A stretch of 64,000 nt of DNA. Source: Legionella santicrucis. GTDB lineage: Bacteria > Pseudomonadota > Gammaproteobacteria > Legionellales > Legionellaceae. The DNA lies in NCBI RefSeq assembly GCF_001468135.1, contig NZ_LNYU01000091.1, positions 161,768 through 225,767 of the forward strand. Reading direction: 5' to 3'. Below are positions 17,798-26,935 of this stretch, one piece after another. Within the stretch, counting starts at the first letter, position 1; each line of letters starts with the position of its first letter. Position numbers and translations under genes: made by a program. The notes under the pieces are model-generated. The model did no database searches, was not told the DNA's origin, and worked only from the letters and a program-made list of their open reading frames with translations.

Positions 17798-18568
17798 TTA
17801 TCTAACAATACCACGTGTAGCTTGATTCAATGCATCAATCATAAGAACTACTTCAGGGCATTCGTGTTGCATCAACTCTAATTCAGCAACAGCTTGCTGC
17901 ACAGTTAATCCTTTGCGAAAAATTATTTTATAAGCACGCCGCAAATTATCAATTGCCTCTGATGAAAATCCTCGTCGACGCAGTCCCACGGTATTAATAC
18001 CACAAGCCGAAGTCGTATCACCAGAAATCATGAGATAAGGAAGAACATCTTTACTGACATAAGAAGCCCTCGAAATAAAAGCATATGCACCTATATGACA
18101 AAACTGATGTACTGCAGCATATCCCCCAATGTTTGCATAATCACCAACTGTGACATGCCCTGATAGTGCCGCATAACTCACCAAAATAATTTGGTTGCCA
18201 ATCATACAGTCATGCCCAACATGTGAATAAGCCATAAAAAAGTTCTTATTCCCTATACGAGTAACGCCACCACCTTTAGCAGTTCCCCGACTAATCATAC
18301 AATATTCACGTATGATATTATCATCACCAATTTCTAAACGGGTAGATTCACCTTTATAGGTCATATCTTGGGGTTCGTCCCCTACTGAGGCAAACTGAAA
18401 AATTTTATTATTTTTACCAATAATTGTTGGACCTTCAATAACCGCGTAAGGACCAATCCAGGTATTTTCACCTATTTCCACATCTGCACCAATTATAGCG
18501 CCAGGACCTACTGATACCCCATTTGCTAATTTTGCAGTGGGGTGAATTATAGCTCGTTCATCTATCAC
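17798..18568 (-). CDS. lpxA: UDP-N-acetylglucosamine acyltransferase
   Basis: 256 residues of left-handed beta-helix hexapeptide repeats (IHPTAKLANGVSVGPGAIIG) with the C-terminal helical domain. It catalyses the first step of lipid A synthesis: acyl-ACP plus UDP-GlcNAc. The conserved active-site stretch MAYSHVGHDCMIGN contains the catalytic His region. GTG start, overlapping the fabZ stop by four bases (GTGA), with AAGGA inside fabZ. Last gene of the bamA-skp-lpxD-fabZ-lpxA run. Confidence 0.97.
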   Translation of the reverse strand: MIDERAIIHPTAKLANGVSVGPGAIIGADVEIGENTWIGPYAVIEGPTIIGKNNKIFQFASVGDEPQDMTYKGESTRLEIGDDNIIREYCMISRGTAKGGGVTRIGNKNFFMAYSHVGHDCMIGNQIILVSYAALSGHVTVGDYANIGGYAAVHQFCHIGAYAFISRASYVSKDVLPYLMISGDTTSACGINTVGLRRRGFSSEAIDNLRRAYKIIFRKGLTVQQAVAELELMQHECPEVVLMIDALNQATRGIVR

Positions 18569-19017
18569 TTTTGAAATTCCTTCGCTGCACTTAATAAATC
18601 TGCAGAACAGGCCAGTTTATCGCCTACATAAGCTTCGCCATGCACACGCCAAAAAACTCCTTTTCTCGTTAATAATTTTATTTCCAAACGTAATTGATCA
18701 CCAGGAACCACTACATGTTTAAATTTTGCATTATCGATACCCGCAAAAAAATGTAAAATTCCTTCATTTTCTTCAGGTGTCTGAGATAATCCCGCAAAAA
18801 GACCACCTGCTTGAGCTAACGCTTCAAGCATCAATACCCCCGGCATAATGGGGCTTTCTGGGAAATGGCCAGCAAAAAAGTTCTCATTAATCGTCACATT
18901 TTTTATAGCCGTTAAATGTTCATATGCTTTAAAATCTAATACCCTGTCTACCAATAGCATCGGGTAACGATGGGGCAACAAACTAAAAATTTGTTTTATA
19001 TCTATAGGTTCACTCAT
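18565..19017 (-). CDS. fabZ: 3-hydroxyacyl-ACP dehydratase FabZ
   Basis: 150-residue hot-dog-fold dehydratase: LLPHRYPMLLVDRVLDF, then the active-site HFPESPIMPGVLMLEALAQ with catalytic His and Glu. It removes water from 3-hydroxyacyl-ACP and competes with LpxA/LpxD for the same pool, which explains their close linkage. A 155-base gap separates it from lpxD. Confidence 0.97.
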   Translation of the reverse strand: MSEPIDIKQIFSLLPHRYPMLLVDRVLDFKAYEHLTAIKNVTINENFFAGHFPESPIMPGVLMLEALAQAGGLFAGLSQTPEENEGILHFFAGIDNAKFKHVVVPGDQLRLEIKLLTRKGVFWRVHGEAYVGDKLACSADLLSAAKEFQK

Positions 19018-19172
19018 ACGCAGTTTCTCGCTTAATCAGTCTATTTAGCTGGCACAATGAAGAATGCATTATCCAGTTTTAATAGATGCAAATCAATTAT
19101 TAATTGTTAAAATCTTGTCCGTCCTATCCTACCTTATTTACCTCAAGGCACAGTTAAACTTACCAGAAATAT

Positions 19173-20219
19173 CTAATCTTCAGAGGACTCAACTGCATCT
19201 ATTAGATTTAATTTTTTTTCTAAAGCATTAAGTTTTTCTATATAGTCATCTAATCGTCGAAATCGTGCCGCATTTCGACGCCAGCGTTGATGCTCATGGA
19301 CTAGGGTGCCTGAAGAGTAAATTCCGGACTTAGCAAGTGATTTACTTACAGTAGACATGCCTGTAATCACAACATCGTCTGTTAAATATACATAAGCGGC
19401 AATAGAGCTTGCACCACCAATAATACAGTCCTCTCCAATTTGAGCATAAGCGCCTATAGCAGTACATCCTGCAATAATTGTATTTTTCCCAATCAGCACA
19501 TCATGTGCAATCTGAACTAAATTATCGATACAAACCCCTTCTCCCAAGTAAGTATCACTTAAAGAACCTCTATCAATTACGGTATTAGCTCCAAGTCGTA
19601 CTTTATCCGCTATAATAACTGTACCTACGCTAAAACCTTGTTGCCAATGACCTTGTTGTTTCAAATAATTAAATGGAAAAGCTCCGATAATACATCCAGA
19701 GTCAATCACTACCTGAGCTCCCAATTGACAACCCGAATGCAGCACTACATCATGGCCAATTTGACTCTCTTTTCCAATCACAACAGACGATTCGATCACA
19801 GTATTTGCTCCTACCACAACGTGATCAGCCAATCGCACTTCAGCATGAATGACACTGTATGCACCTATAGATACTCCTTCACCTATTTGAGCTGAAGGAT
19901 GAATTTGAGCAGTAGGATCTATGCCATGATACAAAATAGTTGGCTTTGATAAAAATTGCGTGGCTTGCATCATTGTTTGCAAGGGATTGGATACAATAAT
20001 ACAATTTCCTTGGTAAAGAGCTTTATGTTCTGATTTAAGTAATACTGCACCGGCAGAGGTGCGTTCTAAAGCACCTCGTAGTAAAAGATTATCGTAATAG
20101 GCTATATCTTTAGGAGTAGCTCGAGCTAAAGAAGCAAATGAAAAAATGGCGTGTTCTGCATTACCATGCCACACGCCACCTAATTTTTCAGCCAGTTGTG
20201 CTAACGTTAGCAACGTCAC
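19173..20219 (-). CDS. lpxD: UDP-3-O-acyl-glucosamine N-acyltransferase
   Basis: 348 residues with an N-terminal uridine-binding domain ([20 protein letters not shown]) and hexapeptide-repeat beta-helix ([20 protein letters not shown]), with [17 protein letters not shown] carrying the active-site His. It adds the second acyl chain in lipid A synthesis. GTG start nine bases after skp. A C-terminal helix (about 310-348) closes the trimer in this family. Legionella carry more than one lpxD; this is the copy in the bam/lpx operon. Confidence 0.97.
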   Translation of the reverse strand: MTLLTLAQLAEKLGGVWHGNAEHAIFSFASLARATPKDIAYYDNLLLRGALERTSAGAVLLKSEHKALYQGNCIIVSNPLQTMMQATQFLSKPTILYHGIDPTAQIHPSAQIGEGVSIGAYSVIHAEVRLADHVVVGANTVIESSVVIGKESQIGHDVVLHSGCQLGAQVVIDSGCIIGAFPFNYLKQQGHWQQGFSVGTVIIADKVRLGANTVIDRGSLSDTYLGEGVCIDNLVQIAHDVLIGKNTIIAGCTAIGAYAQIGEDCIIGGASSIAAYVYLTDDVVITGMSTVSKSLAKSGIYSSGTLVHEHQRWRRNAARFRRLDDYIEKLNALEKKLNLIDAVESSED

Positions 20220-20228
20220 ATCGCCAAA

Positions 20229-20729
20229 TTAATTAATCGCTTTAGCGACTTTGTCAGTTACATCAAGGGAATCTGAGCTAAAAGGAGCCGCATCTTTTTG
20301 TACGATAAGATCATATTTGTCATCTTTAGCAACTTTTGAAATTGCTGCACGTACTTTCGCATATAAACTTTCCATAGCTTCATTGTTTGCAGTGCTCAAC
20401 TCTTGCTGATATTGCTGACCATCACGTTCAAATTGTTGTTGTGCGCTGACAATTTTTCGTTCCATTTCTTTCTTTTGAGTAGCACTCAAAACAGCACTAT
20501 CGCGCTTGAACTTCTCCATATCAGCCTTTATCTTGGCTTCAACCGCTAATAATTTATCACGACGGGGCTTAAATTCTTTTTCTAACTTTTGTTGAATATC
20601 TTTGATTTGACTTGAAGTTTGCATGATTTTTTGTAAATCAACCACTCCTATCTTTGCTGTATCAGCAAATACGTTAGCGCCAAACACGCTAAAAACAAAG
20701 GTCAATACAACCAAACCAAACCGCTTCAT
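20229..20729 (-). CDS. skp: Periplasmic chaperone Skp/OmpH
   Basis: 166 residues with signal peptide (FGLVVLTFVFSVFGANVFA) and a long coiled coil (about 45-120, KLEKEFKPRRDKLLAVEAKI). It keeps outer-membrane proteins soluble on the way to BamA, its upstream neighbour. Ends in DVTDKVAKAIN as is common in the family. GAGAA about seven bases upstream of the ATG. Confidence 0.95.
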   Translation of the reverse strand: MKRFGLVVLTFVFSVFGANVFADTAKIGVVDLQKIMQTSSQIKDIQQKLEKEFKPRRDKLLAVEAKIKADMEKFKRDSAVLSATQKKEMERKIVSAQQQFERDGQQYQQELSTANNEAMESLYAKVRAAISKVAKDDKYDLIVQKDAAPFSSDSLDVTDKVAKAIN

Positions 20730-20835
20730 AACTATTCTCCTAAATTAAAGAGCATGATGCTAGCATAAATCGATATAGGTTGCGATATGTACAACACGAG
20801 TTTTCAATAATAATTTGTGGAAATTAAAATCGCTT

Positions 20836-20863
20836 TAGGGACTGCTTACAGTCCCTATTTTTT
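20836..20863 (+). terminator. Perfect hairpin plus T-run, opposite to the operon
   Basis: Nine-base perfect stem TAGGGACTG / CAGTCCCTA with loop CTTA, followed on the plus strand by TTTTTT. The flanking genes bamA and skp are on the minus strand, where the hairpin is followed by AAAGCG and no T-run. It would terminate antisense transcription, or act as a hairpin or processing site between bamA and skp. Confidence 0.6.
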
Positions 20864-20898
20864 CCTACGTTGCGAGAGAGGAAGGGCGAAATAAAAAA

Positions 20899-23211
20899 TT
20901 AAAATCCAGAGGACAATGCAAATTGGAACAATTGCTGTTGATCGAATTGTTGAGGGTTCAATGCCTTAGCCAAACTAAATGCTAATGGGCCAAAAGGAGA
21001 ACGCCATTCAATAGAAACCCCTGCTGAATATCTTAAAGGCCCTTCATACTTTCCAGTTAAAGTAGGCAGAGTATTCACTGCAAATACGTTACCCGCATCA
21101 ACAAAAGCTGTCGTACGCACATTGTCTCTGCTCAAAGGATAAGGCAATATAATTCCCGCAGTTCCACTAAGTAATAAGTTACCCCCCACTGAATTGCGAA
21201 AGTTATCTAAAGGCCCCAAAGAATAACTGTCATATCCGCGTACTTGGCCTGGTTGTGCAGTACCCCCCGCATAGTAATTCTCGAAAAATGGCAACCCATT
21301 ATTATTAAAGGCGTTTCCATAACCTGCAAATCCTTGCAGAGAAAAAATCCATCCATGGGTTATGGGTTGATACAAACGGGCCTGATAGGAACCTTTATAA
21401 TAAGATAAAGATCCAGAAGTAGCTGGTAAAGCAATTACCGCAGCGGCTTGTTGATTAATACCTCGAGTGGGATAAGGAAATTGATCATAAGTATTACGGC
21501 TCCATCCAGTAGATAAACGAATTTCGTGAAAATGTTTTCCATATAAATTTACAAAATTCTGAATAGGAACAACATAACCTACACTTTTAATATCTATGTC
21601 CTGATAACCATATCCAAACTGTAATCTGCTGATCTCACCTAATGGTAGGCTATAATTCACATCCCCGCCAAAACGGTTGGAGCTATAAGTACTCACATTT
21701 AGATTTTTAGGATCAACTCGAGCAAAATAAAGGTTAACTCCTCGCCCTATTCCTGTATCTGTATAAAAAGGATTATAGTAGTTTAAAGTATAATCTTGTC
21801 CCCATTTACTTGCTGTAAATGCTGCGCCAATTGCTCGTCCCGTTCCCATAAAATTGTGTTGATTCACCGAAGCGTTCAATTGGTAACCATTGGTACCATA
21901 ACCAATAGAAGCACTTGCCTCAGCAGAAGGGGCTTCTTCTACTTGGACATCTAGATCAACTTGGTTATTTGCATCAGGAACTGGAGTAGTTTTTACATCA
22001 ACATTTTTCAAATATCCCAATAGGCGCAACTGCCTTTCTGATTCTTTAATGTTATGTAAAGATAGCAATCCTCCTTCGTCTTGGCGAATAACACTGCGTA
22101 ATACATAATCGCTCGTTTTAGTATTACCATGAAAATTAATACGACGGACATAAACATGTCGACCAGGCTGCACAATAAAGGTAATAAATACAGTTTTCTC
22201 ATTTTCATCTAACTGAGGTTCTGCATTAATTGCGGGAAATCCATAACCTATATCTCCTAAAGCTAATCCAATCGAAGAAATAGTATCAGTTACCTTTTTA
22301 CGTGAAAAAACAGCACCTTTTTTAACTTGGACTAATGATTCAATTTTCTCTGGGGGCAATATAGGCTTACCTACTACTTTATAACCTGAAAAATGATATT
22401 GTGGCCCTTCTTCAATATGAACATTGATATAAACATCCTTCCTATCCGGAGAGAGTAAAACTTGTGACGAGACAATTTTAAATTTCAAATACCCTCGATC
22501 CAAGTAAAAGGAGCGTAATGCCTCTAAAGATGCATCCATACCTTGTTTTGAATACTGATCTTTTTTAGTAAAATAAGTAAAAATACCCGATTTAGATAAA
22601 GCAAACTCTGGTAACAATTCATTAGTAGTAAAATCATGATTACCAATTATCTTGATCTGTTTAATTCTTGATACTCGTCCTTCAGAAATAGTAACAGTTA
22701 TCCCTACTCTATTCTCTGTTAATGGAGTAACTCGAGTTTCTATACGTGCGTTATATTTTCCTCTAGCATTATAGGCTTGCTTCAGTTCCTTTTCTAAACG
22801 CTCCAAAGTAGATGTTTGAAATACACGACCTTTAACCAGTCCCATTTCTTTGAGAAAATCTTTCATTTTGTCACTAGGAATTTCCTTATTTCCTACAACA
22901 CTAATCGAGCCAATAGTTGCTCTTTCTACTACATTAACAATTAAAGTGTTACCTTGACGTTCCAAAGAAACCGCTTGGAAAAAACCAGTATCATAAAGAG
23001 CTCGAATAATCTCAGCAGTAGATTCAGGGCCAACTTCCTCACCTACTTGCACAGGAATGTAATTAAGGACTGTTCCGGCGGATACGCGCTGTAATCCTGT
23101 AACTTTAATACTTTTAACAACAAAAGTATCCGCTGCGATTGTTTGTGAAGACCAAGCAATAAGCGAGGAACAACAAATACCTAATATTAATTTACTACTG
23201 ATTTTTTTCAT
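20899..23211 (-). CDS. bamA: Outer-membrane assembly factor BamA
   Basis: About 770 residues. Start at the ATG giving MKKISSKLILGICCSSLIAW, a signal peptide cleaved near AAD; a GTG 66 bases further up would bury it. Five POTRA domains (about 25-425) are followed by a 16-strand barrel ending in the C-terminal Phe (FQFALSSGF). GQVRGYDSYSLGP corresponds to the loop-6 RGF-like motif (here VRGYD). It inserts outer-membrane proteins and is essential. It is 134 bases from rseP, typical for the cluster. Confidence 0.97.
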   Translation of the reverse strand: MKKISSKLILGICCSSLIAWSSQTIAADTFVVKSIKVTGLQRVSAGTVLNYIPVQVGEEVGPESTAEIIRALYDTGFFQAVSLERQGNTLIVNVVERATIGSISVVGNKEIPSDKMKDFLKEMGLVKGRVFQTSTLERLEKELKQAYNARGKYNARIETRVTPLTENRVGITVTISEGRVSRIKQIKIIGNHDFTTNELLPEFALSKSGIFTYFTKKDQYSKQGMDASLEALRSFYLDRGYLKFKIVSSQVLLSPDRKDVYINVHIEEGPQYHFSGYKVVGKPILPPEKIESLVQVKKGAVFSRKKVTDTISSIGLALGDIGYGFPAINAEPQLDENEKTVFITFIVQPGRHVYVRRINFHGNTKTSDYVLRSVIRQDEGGLLSLHNIKESERQLRLLGYLKNVDVKTTPVPDANNQVDLDVQVEEAPSAEASASIGYGTNGYQLNASVNQHNFMGTGRAIGAAFTASKWGQDYTLNYYNPFYTDTGIGRGVNLYFARVDPKNLNVSTYSSNRFGGDVNYSLPLGEISRLQFGYGYQDIDIKSVGYVVPIQNFVNLYGKHFHEIRLSTGWSRNTYDQFPYPTRGINQQAAAVIALPATSGSLSYYKGSYQARLYQPITHGWIFSLQGFAGYGNAFNNNGLPFFENYYAGGTAQPGQVRGYDSYSLGPLDNFRNSVGGNLLLSGTAGIILPYPLSRDNVRTTAFVDAGNVFAVNTLPTLTGKYEGPLRYSAGVSIEWRSPFGPLAFSLAKALNPQQFDQQQLFQFALSSGF

Positions 23212-23345
23212 TATTATTTTACGCCCAGTACTACGTGCACTTTTAATACCAAATCGGTACACTAAAAATTGAACCACTTTTTATAGGAAGTAGAAACTAC
23301 TGTCAAGGTTTTGCTCCAATCCTTTGGAGCATATAGGTACTATAA

Positions 23346-24698
23346 CTAACCTGTAAGCCTGGATAAATCATTAGTTATTGCTATAAACATAAGCACAACT
23401 AATAGCAATAAACCAAAATAAGCTCCTGCTGATTTTAAACCATTTGATAAAGGCTTACGTTGAATTGCCTCCACCAAATAATACAATAAATGACCACCAT
23501 CAAGCATAGGAATAGGTAATAAATTTAATGCACCTAAGCTGATACTTACTAGTGCAAGAAAAAACAAATAAGCAGCTAGTCCATTTCTTCCGGAATCTCC
23601 TGCGCCTTGTGCGATTCCAACTGGACCACTAATGCTATTTAGCCCTAACTTACCCATTACTAATCTGCCCATTAATGTAAATGTTGCGCTTGTTAGTTGG
23701 GTTGTTTGTTTTAATGACGTACCGATGGCCGTAAACGGATCTTGTCTCTCTAAGCGTAACCAATGTGCAGGCCACTTAACTTTCTGTGAGCGCACACCTA
23801 AAAAGCCCTCAATTTTACCCTTATTTTCTTGGCTTCCGGTATGTACCATAATTTTTTGTATCGCTTTATTCCTTTTAATAGTTAATGTTACTGTTTTATC
23901 GGGATGTTTTTGTACAAAATCAACGAGGAACAACCAGTCTTTGAAAGACTTACCATCGACACTTAAAATGATATCGCCATTTTGTAATCCAGATTTTGCT
24001 GCAGGAGAATCGGGTACTACTTCACCAACAACAGGAGGAATTGAAGGAATAAAAGGCTCTATACCCAAGCTTTGGAGAGGATCGGGTCTTTTGCTATCCA
24101 AGTGCCAATTAGCTAAAGGTAAAAATACTTGATGTTGACGTCCATCAACCAATGATTTAACTGTTAATTGTATAGTTTCTTCAGAACCGACAAGAGGCAT
24201 AATGGCATATTGAAAATCACGCCAGCTATTTATCTTACTATCATTGAGCGCAATAATTTCTTCTTTTGCCTCTAAACCCGCATGGGCAGCAATGCTGTTG
24301 GGTTTTACAGATTCAATCATAGGAGCCAAAGACGGCATTCCAATAACTAATACCAACCATAAAGCAACAAAAGCAAAAAGAAAATTAAATAAGGGACCTG
24401 CAAAAACAATTGCTGTCCTTTTCCAGAGTGGTTGATTATTAAATGCTAAATGACGTTCATTTTCCGCTACTTCGCCCTCAGATTCATCAAGCATTTTGAC
24501 ATATCCCCCCAACGGGAATAAAGACCAGGCGTACTCCGTTCCTTTTTTACCTTGCCATCGCGCCAAAATAGGCCCAAAACCAAAAGAAAAACGCAGCACT
24601 TTAACACCACACCAACGTGCCACTTGAAAATGACCATACTCATGAATTGTAACTAATAAGATTAAAGCTAAGAAAAAATACAGCAACGTTGAAAGCAT
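23346..24698 (-). CDS. rseP: Site-2 intramembrane zinc metalloprotease RseP
   Basis: 450-residue membrane protein with HEYGHF zinc motif near residue 20, two periplasmic PDZ domains (second one VGEVVPDSPAAKSGLQNGD) and the C-terminal LLPIPMLDGGHL motif supplying the third zinc ligand. It cleaves anti-sigma RseA and leftover signal peptides. In most relatives dxr sits between cdsA and rseP; here there are only 162 non-coding bases. Confidence 0.97.
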   Translation of the reverse strand: MLSTLLYFFLALILLVTIHEYGHFQVARWCGVKVLRFSFGFGPILARWQGKKGTEYAWSLFPLGGYVKMLDESEGEVAENERHLAFNNQPLWKRTAIVFAGPLFNFLFAFVALWLVLVIGMPSLAPMIESVKPNSIAAHAGLEAKEEIIALNDSKINSWRDFQYAIMPLVGSEETIQLTVKSLVDGRQHQVFLPLANWHLDSKRPDPLQSLGIEPFIPSIPPVVGEVVPDSPAAKSGLQNGDIILSVDGKSFKDWLFLVDFVQKHPDKTVTLTIKRNKAIQKIMVHTGSQENKGKIEGFLGVRSQKVKWPAHWLRLERQDPFTAIGTSLKQTTQLTSATFTLMGRLVMGKLGLNSISGPVGIAQGAGDSGRNGLAAYLFFLALVSISLGALNLLPIPMLDGGHLLYYLVEAIQRKPLSNGLKSAGAYFGLLLLVVLMFIAITNDLSRLTG

Positions 24699-24860
24699 AG
24701 TGCTATCCTAAAAAATAGTAGTAACACTCCTAATTGCTCTCCAATTGTTTAGACTTAAAAAAATATAAAGGCGCTCACCAGCAAGGTGCAACCATCCAAA
24801 AACATCCTGTTTATTGATTAATTATTAAGTCCAAACAGCTTTAAAGGTTAACTCAAGAGG

Positions 24861-25643
24861 TTACATAGTTAATCCGAAATAAAATAAAGGTAAAGCTGCA
24901 ATCAAACTATCCAAACGATCTAAGATACCCCCATGACCAGGAATTATGGCACCTGTATCTTTTAAATGACACCTGCGCTTCAATATACTGATAAATAAAT
25001 CTCCGAAGATTGCAATTATTATAGTACATAAGGCCAAAACAAACCAATGAGCCTGGGCAATAGGTTTAAAATAATAATCCCCTCCCCATGCAATGATCAA
25101 GGATAAAACCACGCCGCCAATCACCCCTTCCCACGACTTTCCAGGGCTAACTTGAGGAATTAGCTTATGTTTTCCCATAATCTTACCACTAAAATAAGCA
25201 CCTGAATCTGATGCCCAAATTAAAAACAATAGGTAGACCAATAACTCTTTGCCCTGAGGTAAACCATATAAATGAACGAGACTTTGCAAAAATAAAGGCA
25301 ACAATAATAAACAAGTGGTAGCAACAATAATAGGATAGCCCCAATATTTCTGTGAATTAGGAAAAGTGAGGATCGCCACAATAATCAAGCCCCATATAAT
25401 CAAGCCTAGGGCTAACCAATAAGGAAATAAATAACCACAACCCCACAAACAAAAAAGCAGCAACAAAAGAAATCCAACTTGAGTGCTGATTTTTTTTATA
25501 GGAATTAATTGTAAGGATTCTCGACCCGCAGCAATATAAATGATTAAAACAATTCCTGCTAAAATCCATTGATTGCCATAAAAAATCAACCACAAAACCA
25601 AGGGAGCTAAAATCAATGCAGTTATAAGACGTTGTAGGAACAT
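24861..25643 (-). CDS. cdsA: Phosphatidate cytidylyltransferase CdsA
   Basis: 260 residues with about eight membrane segments and the CdsA signature SPGKSWEGVIGG, then FGDLFISILKRRCHLKDTG and GHGGILDRLDSL at the C-terminus. It makes CDP-diacylglycerol, substrate of PssA encoded later in the window. AGGG precedes the ATG by about seven bases. A short inverted-repeat element fills the space to uppS, so the two may not be translationally coupled as they are in E. coli. Confidence 0.97.
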   Translation of the reverse strand: MFLQRLITALILAPLVLWLIFYGNQWILAGIVLIIYIAAGRESLQLIPIKKISTQVGFLLLLLFCLWGCGYLFPYWLALGLIIWGLIIVAILTFPNSQKYWGYPIIVATTCLLLLPLFLQSLVHLYGLPQGKELLVYLLFLIWASDSGAYFSGKIMGKHKLIPQVSPGKSWEGVIGGVVLSLIIAWGGDYYFKPIAQAHWFVLALCTIIIAIFGDLFISILKRRCHLKDTGAIIPGHGGILDRLDSLIAALPLFYFGLTM

Positions 25644-25668
25644 GATATTGCCCTTATGGTTTTAAAAA

Positions 25669-25832
25669 TTAATTAATGTGCGTTCGATATAAAAAATGAT
25701 GTAATTTTTTATATCGAACTACTCCAATTAAAACGGGATCCCGTATAAATGTTGCTCATTTTACGGAATAACGTTCGTTTAGCGACATAAAAGACATTTC
25801 TATGCCTTCTATATCGAACTCACGTAAATTAA
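25669..25832. repeat. TIR element copy 1 (uppS-cdsA), 164 bp
   Basis: Terminal inverted repeats: left 25669-25691 begins TTAATTAATGTGCGTTCGAT; right 25810-25832 is its complement with 20 of 23 positions matching. Next to the left end is a near-perfect palindrome GTTCGATATAAAAAAT..ATTTTTTATATCGAAC (25682-25719). The right end includes the uppS stop codon (25829-25831). No open frame of note. The MITE-like nature is inferred from the related copies at 26613, 46144 and 51095. Confidence 0.65.
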
Positions 25833-26587
25833 GAAATCTGCCCAAACCTTCTTTTTCTTTTATTAAAAGAGGCTAAAGCCAACTCAAACTCATCCTCTCC
25901 GAAATCGGGCCAATGAACCTCACTAAAATAAAGCTCCGTGTAGGCAAGCTGCCAAAGAAAAAAATTACTAATCCGTAGCTCGCCACTAGTACGAATAAAT
26001 AAATCAGGATCAGGCAATCCGTCTGTATCCAAATAATGAGAAAAATTGGTTTCATTAATCTCATCAATCTTCAATGCACCACTCACAACCGCTTGTGCTA
26101 TTTTTTTGGCTGCGTTCGCCACATCCCATTTACCACCATAATTAACAACTACATTCAAAGTAAATTGCTCATTTTTTGCTGTTAAAACTTCTGCTTCACG
26201 CATTTGTTTTTGTAAAACTGGGGATAAAGAACTACGATTTCCAGTAAAACGCATCCTTATTCCGTGCTGATTTAATTCTGCTATCTCTTTGCGCAGAGAC
26301 TCTAGAAATAACTCCATCAAGAAGCTCACCTCTTCAACAGGACGTAACCAGTTTTCAGAACTAAAAGCAAATAAACTAAGATAAGGAACTCCTTTTGTCA
26401 TACAGCTGCGAATCATTTTTTTCACAGATTCAACTCCTGCTTTATGACCTTCAATGCGAGCCAATCCTCTACTTTCAGCCCAACGACCATTTCCATCCAT
26501 AACAATAGCAATATGCTGAGGAATTTTTTGCTCTAACACTATTTTTCTCAAACTAATAAATAGTGCATAGTCTAACTGCTTTAACAT
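25829..26587 (-). CDS. uppS: Undecaprenyl diphosphate synthase
   Basis: 252 residues (ATG at 26587; a TTG at 26605 is less likely). Cis-prenyltransferase signature [17 protein letters not shown] with catalytic Asp, [13 protein letters not shown] and the C-terminal [20 protein letters not shown]. It makes C55 lipid carrier diphosphate for peptidoglycan and LPS. First gene of the uppS-cdsA-rseP-bamA run. Its stop is inside the terminal repeat of an intergenic element. Confidence 0.97.
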   Translation of the reverse strand: MLKQLDYALFISLRKIVLEQKIPQHIAIVMDGNGRWAESRGLARIEGHKAGVESVKKMIRSCMTKGVPYLSLFAFSSENWLRPVEEVSFLMELFLESLRKEIAELNQHGIRMRFTGNRSSLSPVLQKQMREAEVLTAKNEQFTLNVVVNYGGKWDVANAAKKIAQAVVSGALKIDEINETNFSHYLDTDGLPDPDLFIRTSGELRISNFFLWQLAYTELYFSEVHWPDFGEDEFELALASFNKRKRRFGQIS

Positions 26588-26612
26588 AAAAATGTCACTA
26601 CTCAAAAATTAT

Positions 26613-26777
26613 CTAAATAATGTGAGCTCTAAAAAGGAACTTTCATGCTGCCTTTACGCCGTTAAATGAACGTAACTCCATAACATGCGTCACATTTATA
26701 GGGAATACAGTTCCAAATAAAATCAGTTCGATATAAAAAATAACGTTTATTTTTTATATCGAGCTCCCATTAATTAA
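26613..26777. repeat. TIR element copy 2 (uppS-gpmI), 165 bp
   Basis: Left end CTAAATAATGTGAGCTC at 26613, right end 26755-26777; 17 of 23 positions pair. The right side holds the palindrome GTTCGATATAAAAAATAA / TTATTTTTTATATCGAGC (26726-26764). Same length and layout, reversed, as the copy on the other side of uppS. The two copies flank the uppS gene on both sides. Confidence 0.6.
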
Positions 26778-26890
26778 CACTTTTCGGACATACACAAATT
26801 TATGCATAGAAGTACGCTGTTATATACAAATTTGTTCTAATTTTGTGAGAATTCTTAGATACTAAGGAATGCATTGCAACTTAAGTCATG

Positions 26891-26896
26891 TATAAT
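26891..26896 (+). promoter_or_regulatory. Possible -10 of gpmI
   Basis: TATAAT 40 bases before the gpmI ATG. The 17-base spaced -35 candidate (AATGCA) is poor, so only the -10 is suggested. GGAG seven bases before the ATG is the ribosome site. Confidence 0.4.
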
Positions 26897-26935
26897 CTTT
26901 CCTCTAAAATTTGATCCTATTTTGCGGAGTATTAA

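Noticed and set aside
22008..22208. Open frames within bamA, gpmI, purH and other core genes in other frames
   Set aside because: All lie inside well-supported genes, lack ribosome sites and have no recognisable products.
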